Origin: CAMYLR01 sp041577935
Lineage (GTDB): Bacteria > Gemmatimonadota > Gemmatimonadetes > JACCXV01 > JAHWKZ01
NCBI GenBank assembly: GCA_041577935.1
Contig: JBFGIA010000011.1
Span: forward strand, 1-33,724
DNA length: 33,724 nucleotides
Direction: 5' to 3'
How positions within the stretch are numbered: the stretch's first letter is position 1; each line of letters starts with the position of its first letter. This document shows positions 18,300 to 26,665 of the stretch, piece after piece. Under the pieces are notes generated by a model, which made no database searches, had not been told where the DNA came from, and saw only the letters and a list, made by a program, of their open reading frames with translations. A program made the translations under genes and the position numbers.

Positions 18300-18442
18300 A
18301 GCTATAGTGTAAGACTCTTGACGCGAAGCCGCAGCACAACGGCAACAGCTCCTTGACCCTCCCTGGGTTGTTGCCTAGGCTCGTTTGCTGTTGCGCTTTG
18401 ACTGCGCTCACGACCAGACCGGAGCAGACAGCAGGAGGAGAC

Positions 18443-20122
18443 TTGCCGGATCAAGCCGCACGGTGGTTAGGAGAACTCGAGCGAGGACGGCTCGAGTTTG
18501 GCGGTCTCGCCGCTGAGCGCAGGCTCGAGCTTCTTCGCGCACTCGAGAAGCGCCGTTTTAAGCGTCCATCGCACGTTCTCCGCCTCCACAGCGCATTGCG
18601 CTTTATCCGTGCCTACCCTGACGATGAACAGGTTCTCGCTACGGTCGAGCGCATACTGGAGGGGTTTCGCGATCGAAGCGACCTCAGGCGGTTTCGCCGC
18701 GCACTGAGTGACACTGGGATCGCTGGAACGACAACCCACTTTGCGTTTTTCCCGGCCACCGCAGGGTGGCTTGCTCAACGTTGGGGTTCCTACCTCACGA
18801 TAGAGTGGCGAGACTTCGAGCGCCGCGAAAAGCTCGAGGAGTTGCTGCCTCGACTGGCACTCTTCGGCGAGACAATGGCGTTGGATGAAATCGATCTCGG
18901 TGCCCCGGAGTGGCTCGAACGTCTCAAAGGCCCCGCTGAGACGGATGCCGAGTTCGTTCTGCGGCGGCTTGGACAACTGAAGGCAGACGGGATCGACGCC
19001 GAGACCGTGCTGGACGAGTTGGTCATTCCGTTTCGCCTGGCCTCGGGTCCTGATACACCATCTCGCACAACAGAAAAGTACCGTCGCGCGCCAGTCACTT
19101 TTCAAACCGGTCCGCTGCGTCGTTCCCGTCCTTCGATCAAGAAACAACTGGCTCTTCCGCCACTACCGGTACGGAACCTATCGCCACGCGAGGGCGGGAG
19201 GATGATCGACTTGGCACGCGCGACGATGGTCACCCGTGCGCGCGATCTCGACGCCTTTGCCCACGGCAACCGAAATGATGTCCGGTTGATCGATTGTGAA
19301 GGTGGCCTGCAGATAGCGCTGATCGGTGTGCGACCTGAGCATCGGTTTCTGCTCGAGACCCTATACGGTTTTGTATTACTGAAGAACGGCGTGCCCGTGG
19401 GGTACGGAACCTACCTGGCCCTCTTCAACTCGGCCGAGATAGCATTCACGATCTTCGACACTTTTCGTACCGCGGAAGCGGCGTGGATGTACGGCCACGT
19501 TTTGAAGACCGCCCACGATGTACTGGGGTGTGACGTATTCACCATCGATCCGTACCAGATCGGGCGGGATAACGACGACGCCATCCGTTCGGGCGCGTGG
19601 TGGTTCTATCAAAAGCTGGGCTTTCGCCCCAGGTCCACTGAGTGTCTGCAGCTCATGCGTCGGGAGGAGCGCCGTATCAAGGCGTCTCGAACCCATCGAT
19701 CGAGCGCGACCACGCTCAAGAAACTCGCCTCAGATAATCTCCACTGGTATTCGAACGTGCGCCGTGATGACGTGATCGGCGCACTTCCGCTGGAGAACCT
19801 GGGATTGCGGATCACCGACTACGTGGCACAGAGGTTTGGGTTCGATCGGCGCGCCGCCGAAAGAACCTGCGCGGCCGAGGCGGTCAGGCTGCTGGGCGCG
19901 CGAGTAACCCGTCGCACGTCGACGGGAGAGCATCTGGCCTGGAAGCGCTGGGGGCCCCTGATTCTCATCCTGCCGCGCGTAGAACGTTGGACCCAGGCCG
20001 ATCGGCGGGCATTAGCTGCAGTTGTACGCAGCAAGGGCGGCTCGCGAGAATCGGAGTACTTGCTCCGCTTCGACCGTCACCAGCGATTGCGCCGAGCGAT
20101 TCAGCAGTTGACGGAGGATTGA
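18443..20122 (+). CDS. Unrecognised protein with a GNAT-like segment
   Basis: This is a soluble protein of about 559 residues that I cannot assign to a family. The open frame begins at TTG 18353, but TTG at 18443 is the better start because AGGAGG ends 4 nt before it (18433-18438). Residues 1-250 are helix-rich and charged. Around 308-396 the order resembles a GNAT acyltransferase core: GFVLLKNGVPVGYGTYLALF (two strands with a turn), an IAFTIFDTFRT strand-helix, then a long helix, CDVFTIDP and a WWFYQKLGFRP end like the typical GNAT YekLGF motif. The acetyl-CoA P-loop (Q/RxxGxG/A) is not clear, which weakens the call. It stands alone on the + strand and overlaps the end of the convergent gene by 22 nt. 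Confidence 0.7.
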   Translation: MPDQAARWLGELERGRLEFGGLAAERRLELLRALEKRRFKRPSHVLRLHSALRFIRAYPDDEQVLATVERILEGFRDRSDLRRFRRALSDTGIAGTTTHFAFFPATAGWLAQRWGSYLTIEWRDFERREKLEELLPRLALFGETMALDEIDLGAPEWLERLKGPAETDAEFVLRRLGQLKADGIDAETVLDELVIPFRLASGPDTPSRTTEKYRRAPVTFQTGPLRRSRPSIKKQLALPPLPVRNLSPREGGRMIDLARATMVTRARDLDAFAHGNRNDVRLIDCEGGLQIALIGVRPEHRFLLETLYGFVLLKNGVPVGYGTYLALFNSAEIAFTIFDTFRTAEAAWMYGHVLKTAHDVLGCDVFTIDPYQIGRDNDDAIRSGAWWFYQKLGFRPRSTECLQLMRREERRIKASRTHRSSATTLKKLASDNLHWYSNVRRDDVIGALPLENLGLRITDYVAQRFGFDRRAAERTCAAEAVRLLGARVTRRTSTGEHLAWKRWGPLILILPRVERWTQADRRALAAVVRSKGGSRESEYLLRFDRHQRLRRAIQQLTED

Positions 20123-20433
20123 ACCTCTTCGAACCGCACGCGCCAAACGCCGAAGTACATGATTACGATCCCCACAGCAGTAATGACGAAGAAGTCCCCC
20201 GTGTATGTCGGCGAGATGAGCTTGACCGCCAACCCCAACAAACCGAGCGCGCCAATGCCAGTAACCACGCCCCCGATGTGGGCCATCAACCAGTAGCCGA
20301 GCGATCCCTTGAGCATGGTCCCGCAATGCGGGCATCTCGTCTGTCTCGGGTGCCGGATGACGGAACGCAGACGGTCGTGGCCCAAGGTAACGATGCGCCC
20401 ATTACAGCTCGGACACGGCTTTACTAGCGACAC
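20101..20433 (-). CDS. Small membrane protein with zinc ribbon
   Basis: This 110-residue protein has a zinc ribbon from CPSC and CPHC pairs about 25 residues apart, then two hydrophobic helices (HIGGVVTGIGALGLLGLAV and FFVITAVGIVIMYFGVW). It ends in a short acidic cytoplasmic tail. The GTG at 20433 is chosen because GGGAG lies 7 nt upstream and the longer frame to 20544 overlaps the hemerythrin-like gene. It starts 25 nt after that gene ends, so they are probably one transcript. The family resembles unnamed zinc-ribbon membrane proteins. No function is known to me. Confidence 0.65.
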   Translation of the reverse strand: MSLVKPCPSCNGRIVTLGHDRLRSVIRHPRQTRCPHCGTMLKGSLGYWLMAHIGGVVTGIGALGLLGLAVKLISPTYTGDFFVITAVGIVIMYFGVWRVRFEEVQSSVNC

Positions 20434-20458
20434 AGCCAATCTCCCGGAACAGAACGGC

Positions 20459-21028
20459 CTACCAGCGCGCCTCCAGCTCGTCCGCGATCGCGGCCAACTC
20501 CTCCCGCTGTTTACCCTCGAAAGCCCGGCAGCCGACCTCACCAAACCTACCGCACAGCAGGGTCTGGTCGGCTTCCGTCATCATGTGGTCTCCCATGTTG
20601 AACAGGACGTTGTCTTCTTTGTAAATGTGATTTGTCAACAGCGTCAAGTACTGTCTCGCCGTGTCGCGGAATCGCGCTTCGGCCCCCCCGTCACCGCCCT
20701 CGAAGGCTCTCAACGCCGCACCCATTTGCTGGGTCATCATCCGGGCCTGCGAGTGCTCGTAGAGCATCACGCCGATTGGTCCTCCGTCGCGGGGGATTCC
20801 GCGCTCCTCGAGGACGGGGAACAGCAGGTCCTCCTCTTTGGCGTGATGGCAGGCGTCAGCGAACAAGCGAAAGAACTCGACGCACTGGTTTAGCGACTCG
20901 ACCTCGAACCCCTCGCCCTGCTCGGATCTCGCCACCAGGGTTTCGAGCACGCGAAGGACGCGCTCGATCACCCGGTGCTCTCTTTTCAGGACCGAAGAGG
21001 GCCGCAAGCTTTCGGTCGAGTCGCTCAT
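20459..21028 (-). CDS. Hemerythrin HHE-domain protein
   Basis: This 189-residue all-helical protein shows the hemerythrin-like iron ligands in order: His18 (KREHRVIERVL), His61/62 with Glu65/66 (HHAKEEDLLFP), His92 (YEHSQARMM) and His134 with Glu138 (HIYKEDNVLF). Such HHE proteins bind a non-heme di-iron site and serve in oxygen, nitric-oxide or iron handling in the cytoplasm. It lies between the beta-barrel gene (27 nt upstream) and the zinc-ribbon membrane protein. No strong ribosome site precedes the ATG. In a cell with many oxygen-sensitive Fe-S enzymes an oxygen-scavenging or repair role is plausible, but the sequence does not settle this. Confidence 0.9.
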   Translation of the reverse strand: MSDSTESLRPSSVLKREHRVIERVLRVLETLVARSEQGEGFEVESLNQCVEFFRLFADACHHAKEEDLLFPVLEERGIPRDGGPIGVMLYEHSQARMMTQQMGAALRAFEGGDGGAEARFRDTARQYLTLLTNHIYKEDNVLFNMGDHMMTEADQTLLCGRFGEVGCRAFEGKQREELAAIADELEARW

Positions 21029-21055
21029 ATCACGCCGCGACGCGCTTCCTTTCGA

Positions 21056-21712
21056 TTACGGGCCGATCGGGAAACCAACCCCCGCCATGAAGGAGAAGGC
21101 CCGGTTCTTTACGTCGTCGGTGGTTGTTTCGTCGACATCTACCAAGCCCACATTGTACCGACCCTCGACGATGATAACTGCGCTGCCGGCGTTGAACTCC
21201 ACACCGCCGCCAAAGATGATCCCAAAGTCGGTGCTCTTGGTCTCGATGTCTTCACCGCCGAACTGGGAGATGTTATTGCAATCCGCAGACACCGACGCCC
21301 CCTCAACGCTTCCCTCGACCTTGCACTGGGCCTCAAACGATACTGCTGGCCCCGCGTATACGATCGGTCGCGCAGAGCTGCTCTCGTCCGTGAGTCGAGC
21401 TACCAGCAGCACCGGGATCTCGACGTAGTCGACCTTAAACTCGGCGTCGACTTCGCCCGTTTCGCGGAGCTTGGCCCCTTTCCTGGTGTAGAGCACTTCG
21501 GGCTGGATGGCGAAGAAATCGCTGATCGGGAAGCTCAAGAAGCCTCCACCCACGAAGTCAGTTCGCGTATCGGTCGTCACGTCGGTGATTCCGCTCAGAT
21601 CAGAGACGTTGAACCCAGCTTTGCCGCCGATCATCGTGCCCTGAGCCATCAGGTCCGTTGTAACGAACAGCCCCACGGCTACCGCTAGGCCTAACAAACT
21701 TAGCTTGCGCAT
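21056..21712 (-). CDS. Outer-membrane beta-barrel protein
   Basis: This 218-residue protein has a signal peptide (MRKLSLLGLAVAVGLFVTTDLMAQG) followed by alternating beta strands typical of small porin-like or PorT-type barrels. Examples are GGKAGFNVSDLSG, FFAIQPEVLYTRKGAKL, DYVEIPVLLVAR, ARPIVYAGPAVSFEAQ, DFGIIFGGGVEF and AVIIVEGRYNVGLVDV. It ends in AFSFMAGVGFPIGP, a barrel-closing strand. Two cysteines occur in the middle (CKVEGS and DCNN). The ATG at 21712 has GAGGAGGGG at the right distance. The frame extends 20 residues further but without the signal start. It shows that the organism has an outer membrane. Ligand and role are unknown. Confidence 0.82.
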   Translation of the reverse strand: MRKLSLLGLAVAVGLFVTTDLMAQGTMIGGKAGFNVSDLSGITDVTTDTRTDFVGGGFLSFPISDFFAIQPEVLYTRKGAKLRETGEVDAEFKVDYVEIPVLLVARLTDESSSARPIVYAGPAVSFEAQCKVEGSVEGASVSADCNNISQFGGEDIETKSTDFGIIFGGGVEFNAGSAVIIVEGRYNVGLVDVDETTTDDVKNRAFSFMAGVGFPIGP

Positions 21713-21840
21713 CGTTGAACCCCTCCTCATTCCGTTCAGTTCAGCAAGGCATACACATTCAGTTGTCACCACATAGACGACGTACTAGGCCCATGTGTCA
21801 ATTCCCCTCATCATCCAAACACTAGCCCTGAGTATAAACC

Positions 21841-21885
21841 AGTGTAGGACAAGCAAATCGTCGTGTCTGTAGGGGAATCACCCGT
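21841..21885 (-). promoter_or_regulatory. Proposed promoter of the beta-barrel/hemerythrin operon
   Basis: On the minus strand GGGTGATTCCCCTACAGAC ends at 21865 and TACACT (21846-21841) follows after 18 nt, the recurrent arrangement of this window. The leader to the ATG at 21712 would be about 120 nt. A further inverted repeat TAGGGG-CACA-CCCCCA lies just beside it at 21893-21908, perhaps a second regulator site. Otherwise the 292-nt gap 21713-22004 shows nothing coding. Confidence 0.5.
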
Positions 21886-22004
21886 TTAGTGGTAGGGGCA
21901 CACCCCCATAGCCCAGTCGGACCCGCTTCGCCGCCACGATCCCGGATTCAGTATCGTTCCTTTCTTAGAGGGCGTACACTCACACCCAATCGAAAGGCAC
22001 GGCG

Positions 22005-22685
22005 ATGAGTCGCATCGGGATCCTCCAGCTATTGGCAATACTGGCATTTACGTTTGCCCCGGGGTGCGGAGCGACACGAAGTAACGTCCACGGCACAGGC
22101 CGGTCTATCACACTGCTTGATACGGCGCTCTGCTCGCCAACGGGTGACTTCACGCTGGAATCGACCAACCCATACTTCCCGATGGAAGTGGGCAAACAGT
22201 GGGTGCTTGAAGGCGGGAACGAGCGGGTCGAGGTCACAGTGCTCGATGAGACCGAGATCGTGGCCGGAGTCACCACTCGGGTCATAGAGGAACGTGAGTA
22301 CAAAAATGGAAAGGTAAAGGAAGTCTCACGCAACTACTTCGCTCAAGCGAGCGATGGGACAGTTTGTTACTTCGGGGAGGCGGTCGATCCCCACGAAGGA
22401 GTGTGGCGCGCGGATGACCCCGGGAGTGGGACTGGGATCATCATGCCCGCGGATCCGAGACCCGGCGTGGCCTTCAAGATGGAGGTCGCTCCTGGTGAGG
22501 CCGAGGACGAAGCCGAGATCGTCGAATTCAAGACCACTCGGGTGCCGGTGGGAACCTTCACCGAGACGATCCTCGTTCGAGAACTAGATCCACTCGATAA
22601 TGACAGCGATTACAAGGTCTTTGCTCGTGGCGTTGGCATCATCATCGACGAGGACTTGAAACTAGTCGAGCTCGTGACACCCTAG
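22005..22685 (+). CDS. Hypothetical lipoprotein
   Basis: This 226-residue protein has a signal peptide and lipobox (LLAILAFTFAPGC, Cys near 23). The exported domain is beta-rich. Segments such as NPYFPMEVGKQWVLEGGNERVEVTVLDETE and TTRVIEEREYKNGKVKEVSRNYFAQASDGTVCYFGEAV recall the YfiR/DUF-like families that begin with a yfPl-vGn-W pattern. I do not recognise a named family or function. A purine tract (AAAGG) precedes the ATG. It is divergent from the beta-barrel operon and convergent with the L7/L12-like gene. Confidence 0.7.
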   Translation: MSRIGILQLLAILAFTFAPGCGATRSNVHGTGRSITLLDTALCSPTGDFTLESTNPYFPMEVGKQWVLEGGNERVEVTVLDETEIVAGVTTRVIEEREYKNGKVKEVSRNYFAQASDGTVCYFGEAVDPHEGVWRADDPGSGTGIIMPADPRPGVAFKMEVAPGEAEDEAEIVEFKTTRVPVGTFTETILVRELDPLDNDSDYKVFARGVGIIIDEDLKLVELVTP

Positions 22686-22696
22686 CGATCAGCCTC

Positions 22697-22975
22697 CTAC
22701 CGCCGGCCCATCTCCCGTTGGCGCTTCTCGACGGCTTCCTTGGCCTCTTTCAAATCCACGTCGTGCAGGGCTCGAAAGACCTTGATCGCCTCGATCTTGT
22801 GACCCTTCATGATGAGGCGATCGACGTCGGCCTCGGTTTCCTCGCCGCGGCGGGGATAGGCCCCCGTCCTACGCAGGTTCTCGATTTTGCCGCGTCGGCG
22901 CTGAACTATGAAAAAGCCCAGCACAAGGAGCGCCCCGATAACGACCAAGATCTGAAGTGACAGTTGATCCTCCAT
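22697..22975 (-). CDS. Membrane-anchored protein with ribosomal L7/L12 C-terminal-like domain
   Basis: This 92-residue protein has one N-terminal membrane helix (about 8-26, LQILVVIGALLVLGFFIVQ), a basic stretch (QRRRGK) and a helical C-terminal part. The IKVFRALHDVDLKEAKEAVE sequence resembles the C-terminal domain of ribosomal protein L7/L12, which has the pattern IkviRe-tglgLKEAKdlVe. Small proteins of this kind occur in several phyla without a known role. It starts 5 nt after the leucine-rich-repeat gene stop, with GGAGG inside that gene's end, so it is the last of a three-gene unit. Confidence 0.7.
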   Translation of the reverse strand: MEDQLSLQILVVIGALLVLGFFIVQRRRGKIENLRRTGAYPRRGEETEADVDRLIMKGHKIEAIKVFRALHDVDLKEAKEAVEKRQREMGRR

Positions 22976-22980
22976 TGTGA

Positions 22981-23802
22981 CTAAGCCTCCAGTCCGAGAT
23001 CCTGCCGTGCCTGCTCAACGGCGTTCATGAACTTGTCGAGCAAGCGATCCAGTCCTTCCTTTTCACACACTGGACACCAGAACGCTTTGCGACGTCTTAT
23101 GAACATTAGTTTCTTTGCTCCACCACAGGTCTTACAAGTGTCCCCGTAATCATCCATTTGCAGCAACCGTTCTAAAAATACGGGGTACGCTGCGGCGACT
23201 TTGGCTACCTCCTCCATCGGAAAGTCACGCCCCCACAAGTCGAGCAGCTCGAGATTCGGCAGTTGGGTGATCGGGGTGAGGTCTACCCCCCGGCCATCGA
23301 TACCCCTTAGGTGAAGCGCTCGAAGCGTTCTCAGTCCAGCCAGCGCCTCGAGCCCATCGGTCTGTTGCTTGGTCCAGATTCCGCCGGTCAGATGCAGCGT
23401 GTGCAACTTCGGCAGCACACGTATCGGCTCGAGGCTCTCGAGACGCCCGTTGTCGTTCAACTCCAGGATCTCGAGATCGGTGGCGGCCTCGATGCCGTCC
23501 AATCGGACCAGTTTGTTGCTCTGCCAAACGGTAAGCGTCTCGAGCCCTTTCGGGGGGTTGAACGCGGTAAGATCCGGGTCGGGCCAAAACCTCAGGCTCA
23601 AGTGCTTCAGCGAGAGTTCCCCGATGCGCTGAATCCTCGGCACATCCCTGGGTCGGATCTTGTAGACGTGGAGTGTCTCGAGTTTCGGCAGCCCCTTTAG
23701 TATGTCGACGTCGACGGCTTCACCCCAGACCAGGAGGTCCTTCGAGCGTTTCCTGACACCCTGGAGATCGATGATCGCACCGTCGCGCTCTTTCACGCCC
23801 AC
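22981..23802 (-). CDS. Leucine-rich-repeat protein with C-terminal zinc ribbon
   Basis: This protein has about 273 residues. The middle consists of repeated leucine-rich segments (LPKLETLHVYKI, LSLKHLSLRFW, GLETLTVWQSNKL, ATDLEILELNDNG, LPKLHTLHLTGG, LRTLRALHLRGI, LPNLELLDLWG). After these comes a zinc ribbon (CKTCGG and CPVC, about 20 residues apart) and a helical tail. Such repeats bind proteins. The GTG at 23802 is chosen because AGGGAAG precedes it and the longer frame overlaps the reductase gene by about 95 nt; GTG 23796 is an alternative. It lies between the flavoprotein and the L7/L12-like gene, probably as one operon. No function can be assigned. Confidence 0.72.
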   Translation of the reverse strand: MGVKERDGAIIDLQGVRKRSKDLLVWGEAVDVDILKGLPKLETLHVYKIRPRDVPRIQRIGELSLKHLSLRFWPDPDLTAFNPPKGLETLTVWQSNKLVRLDGIEAATDLEILELNDNGRLESLEPIRVLPKLHTLHLTGGIWTKQQTDGLEALAGLRTLRALHLRGIDGRGVDLTPITQLPNLELLDLWGRDFPMEEVAKVAAAYPVFLERLLQMDDYGDTCKTCGGAKKLMFIRRRKAFWCPVCEKEGLDRLLDKFMNAVEQARQDLGLEA

Positions 23803-23812
23803 TGGTTCTTCC

Positions 23813-25207
23813 CTACGCGTCCATTGACATAAACAAGTTGTTGAGCGACTCGGCGAGGGTCGGATGGGCGAACACGCCCTCTCGCAGAGCGGTGTACGGC
23901 AGCCCACCCATCATCGCCACCTGGAGCGCCGACATCGTCTCACCACCCTCGATGCCGAGCATGGCGCAGCCGAGTATCTCCTCGCTATCAGCGTCTACGA
24001 TCGCTTTCATGAAGCCTCGCGTCTCGCCGCGTTCGATCGCCCGCGCAACGTTCGTCATCGGCAACTTGGCGACCCGGATGCGCCGCCCCATCTCCGCTGC
24101 CTCCCACTCTGAAAGCCCGACCCGCCCTAGCTCCGGATCGATGAACACGGTGTACGGGACAAGCCGGCTGGCAGTGCTGGCGCCACCAGCACCGAGCAGG
24201 TTGGATTCGATCACCCGATAGTCGTCATACGCGATGTGAGTAAAGGCCGGGCCACCGTTGACGTCACCGAGCGCGTAGATGCCAGGGACGTTCGTTTCCA
24301 ATCTCTCGTTGACGAGGACAAAGCCGCGGTCGTCGGTCGCTACACCCGCCTCATCCAGACCGAGACCGCTCGTGTTGGGGATTCTCCCCGTCGCCACGAG
24401 CAAGTGCGATCCGTAGACCTCGCGCTCTTCTCCACCTACACGCGCGGTGACCACGTACGCACCGCCATCCCCAGTTTGGCGCTCGACCCCGATGACGTGC
24501 GCCCCAAACCACAGCTCGATCCCGTCCTCCCGAAATATCTCGGCCACCGCGTCGCAGATATCTTCGTCCTCACGTGTCAACAGACAATCGGCACGCTGTA
24601 GGATCGTCACCTCACTGCCAAAGCGCCGAAACATCTGACCAAACTCGGAACCGACGTAGCCACCGCCGAGCACGATCAAGTGGCTTGGCACTTCCTCGAG
24701 CTCCATGATGGTGGACGACGTCAGGAAGTCAGCATCTTTCACAACGGATGGGATCGCCGGGTTGCCACCGGTGTTGATAAAGATCGACTCCGCCTCGAGC
24801 AGCCGATCATCCCCCTTCGATTCTCGAACGGCGACCACATGCGGTTCGACGAACTTCGCCCGGCCACGAACGAGCTCCAAGCCGGGTGTCTCCTCGAGGC
24901 GCCGGCGACTACCGTCACGAAACTGTTGCACGATCGATCGCTTTCGCTCGACAACGCGCTGCAGGTCGACCCGAACGCCCCCCATGTCTACACCGTAGTC
25001 GGCTGCCCGCCGTCCGAGATGCGCGATCCGCGCGCTGGCCACCATCGCTTTGGTGGGCGTGCACCCCACATTGATACAAGTCCCGCCGACATGGCCGCTC
25101 TCGACGATCGCGGTCCGTCGCCCGGCTGCTGCGAGCGAGCGGGCGAGCGGCTTTCCCGCCTGGCCGGTGCCAATCACAATGGCATCAAACCGATCTCCGT
25201 GATCCAT
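23813..25207 (-). CDS. Pyridine nucleotide-disulfide oxidoreductase (mercuric reductase-like)
   Basis: This 464-residue protein has all features of the dihydrolipoamide dehydrogenase / mercuric reductase class. It has an FAD motif VIGTGQAGKPLARSLAAAG near 11-29 and the redox pair Cys44-Cys49 in GGTCINVGCTPTKA. It also has an NAD(P) motif VLGGGYVGSEFGQMFRRFG, an ATGRIPNTSGL stretch, YALGDVNGGPAFTHIAYDD and a C-terminal HPTLAESLNNL carrying the catalytic His. It lacks the N-terminal metal-binding domain and C-terminal vicinal cysteines of true MerA, so mercury reduction is unlikely. It probably reduces a disulfide or quinone-like substrate with NAD(P)H. An inverted repeat lies just upstream of the ATG. 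Confidence 0.87.
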   Translation of the reverse strand: MDHGDRFDAIVIGTGQAGKPLARSLAAAGRRTAIVESGHVGGTCINVGCTPTKAMVASARIAHLGRRAADYGVDMGGVRVDLQRVVERKRSIVQQFRDGSRRRLEETPGLELVRGRAKFVEPHVVAVRESKGDDRLLEAESIFINTGGNPAIPSVVKDADFLTSSTIMELEEVPSHLIVLGGGYVGSEFGQMFRRFGSEVTILQRADCLLTREDEDICDAVAEIFREDGIELWFGAHVIGVERQTGDGGAYVVTARVGGEEREVYGSHLLVATGRIPNTSGLGLDEAGVATDDRGFVLVNERLETNVPGIYALGDVNGGPAFTHIAYDDYRVIESNLLGAGGASTASRLVPYTVFIDPELGRVGLSEWEAAEMGRRIRVAKLPMTNVARAIERGETRGFMKAIVDADSEEILGCAMLGIEGGETMSALQVAMMGGLPYTALREGVFAHPTLAESLNNLFMSMDA

Positions 25208-25226
25208 GGCTCCCTTCCTTCAAGGT

Positions 25227-25240
25227 GTCGGTCAACCGAC
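25227..25240. promoter_or_regulatory. Inverted repeat before the disulfide reductase gene
   Basis: GTCGGT and ACCGAC arms flank a 2-nt centre, about 20 nt upstream of the minus-strand ATG at 25207 and 36 nt before the divergent + strand gene at 25276. Its place in a short divergent gap suits a repressor operator. A chance palindrome is possible. Confidence 0.35.
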
Positions 25241-25275
25241 TCAATAGTATCTACCTTAGCCCCGGTTGGCTTATC

Positions 25276-26166
25276 ATGTCTGCACGTGCCACCCTCACAC
25301 GAGTTGGAGCTGTAGCGTCGATCTTTCTTCTGGCGCTGGTGGTCTACCTATCGCTGATTCGTCCCTGGCAGCTGCGGTGGGGGGCGACCGATGAGGAAGT
25401 CAGCCGGTCGATGCCGGGAGACGAGATCCTCGAGGCGCCGGAGCTCAACGCGACCCGCGCCGTCACCGTCCGTGCTTCGCCCGAGAAGATCTGGCCCTGG
25501 ATCGTCCAAATGGGTGACGGACGGGGGGGGTTCTATGCCTACGATTGGTTTGACAATGGTGGCCGGCCAAGCGCCACCCGCGTCATCCCCGAGCTGCAAC
25601 AACTCGAGGCCGGCGACAGTATCCCCCTTGTCGAGGGTCGCGTGTATGAGCGGGTTCATTCCGTGGATCCGCCGCGATCCACGGTTTGGGTCAGCACTGA
25701 TCAACCGATGACTGGCAGCTGGGCCTGGGTCTTGGACCCGATCGATGAGGACCACACCCGCCTAATCACCCGTTTGCGTGGGTCGTATCAGTGGACCTCG
25801 CCCATCATCTTGTTTCAGTTCTGGATCGATTGGGGCGACTTCCCGTTCATGCGCAAATCCATGTTGGGAGTGAAACAGCGAGCCGAGGGCGAGGTCACGG
25901 ACACTTACGCTAGTGGCGTCGCGGAAGGCGTACAGTGGGGCATTGCGATGGTGGAGTTTCTCGTCGCTGTGTGGTTAATGTTCCGGCGCCGGTGGTGGCG
26001 ACCGTGGCTGGTGGCCCTGTCGACGGGCGCCGTTTTCGGGATGATCTTCTATCTCACACTTTCGCTCTGGATCGGGTTTCTCTTGTTGGCAGTGATCTTT
26101 CTCGGGTTGGTGTGGGCACATCGTACAGCAGAACCTCTATTCAACCTCCAAAGGAGTGCACCATGA
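25276..26166 (+). CDS. Membrane protein with SRPBCC (START-like) domain
   Basis: This 296-residue protein begins with a membrane helix (VASIFLLALVVYLSLI). A soluble domain of about 150 residues follows and reads like a polyketide-cyclase/SRPBCC fold: TRAVTVRASPEKIWPWIVQMGDGRGGFYAYDW, the beta-grip RVYERVHSVDPPRSTVWV, and SWAWVLDPIDEDHTRLITRLRG. Two or three hydrophobic helices close the protein (GIAMVEFLVAVWLMF, WLVALSTGAVFGMIFYL, WIGFLLLAVIFLGLVW). The ATG at 25276 is used because the frame from 25225 would start with a GTG inside the operator-like repeat. Its stop overlaps the next gene as ATGA. The ligand is unknown. Confidence 0.72.
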   Translation: MSARATLTRVGAVASIFLLALVVYLSLIRPWQLRWGATDEEVSRSMPGDEILEAPELNATRAVTVRASPEKIWPWIVQMGDGRGGFYAYDWFDNGGRPSATRVIPELQQLEAGDSIPLVEGRVYERVHSVDPPRSTVWVSTDQPMTGSWAWVLDPIDEDHTRLITRLRGSYQWTSPIILFQFWIDWGDFPFMRKSMLGVKQRAEGEVTDTYASGVAEGVQWGIAMVEFLVAVWLMFRRRWWRPWLVALSTGAVFGMIFYLTLSLWIGFLLLAVIFLGLVWAHRTAEPLFNLQRSAP

Positions 26167-26651
26167 AGGGATCTCGCTTTGGACTCTTCGTAACCCTCTT
26201 GTGCGTGACTCTTGCGAATTACGACGCGACTTCCCGGGATCTCCTGGCTCAGACGCCAGACGACGATCCGGCCCAGGCGCTTCTCGAGGCTGATCGCCTC
26301 TTCGCCGAGGAAACGGCCGAGCGCAGTGTCGACGGGTGGCTCGCGTGGTTCGAAACCGACGGCACGATGGTGCAGGGGACGGGCGAAGTCCGCGGGCACG
26401 ATGCGATTCGGGACATGATGGCGCCGTTCTTTGCCGACTCGACGATTCAACTCGTGTGGGACCCGGTCCGCGCCGAGATCAGCGAGGATAACGATCTCGG
26501 ATATACGATCGGAACCTATCGAGTGACTCGGGTAGGAGTCGCTGAAGACGAGCCGCCACTCAGCCACGGGATGTACCTGACCGTGTGGCGACGTCAAGCG
26601 GACGGCGCGTGGAAGGTCGCGGCTGACATCGGAGCCCCTGCGGGCGAGTAG
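26163..26651 (+). CDS. Exported SnoaL/DUF4440-like protein
   Basis: This 162-residue protein has a signal peptide (MKGSRFGLFVTLLCVTLANYDATS) and then an NTF2-like domain. The visible pattern is ALLEADRLFAEETAERSVDGWLAWFETDGTMVQGTGEVRGHDAIRDMMAPFF, with a C-terminal LTVWRRQADGAWKVAADIG, as in the DUF4440/SnoaL-like family. The ATG has AAGGAG at a good distance and overlaps the stop of the SRPBCC membrane gene (ATGA), so the two are coupled. NTF2-like exported proteins often have unknown ligands. Confidence 0.8.
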   Translation: MKGSRFGLFVTLLCVTLANYDATSRDLLAQTPDDDPAQALLEADRLFAEETAERSVDGWLAWFETDGTMVQGTGEVRGHDAIRDMMAPFFADSTIQLVWDPVRAEISEDNDLGYTIGTYRVTRVGVAEDEPPLSHGMYLTVWRRQADGAWKVAADIGAPAGE

Positions 26652-26665
26652 CTACCGGGCCGGTT

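Noticed and set aside
23813..25207. Mercuric reductase (MerA)
   Set aside because: No N-terminal metal-binding domain, no C-terminal cysteine pair, and no mer genes nearby. Kept as a general disulfide oxidoreductase.
26654..26664. ACCGGGCCGGT palindrome between convergent genes as terminator
   Set aside because: The stem is only 5 bp and only three T residues follow, too weak to call a terminator.
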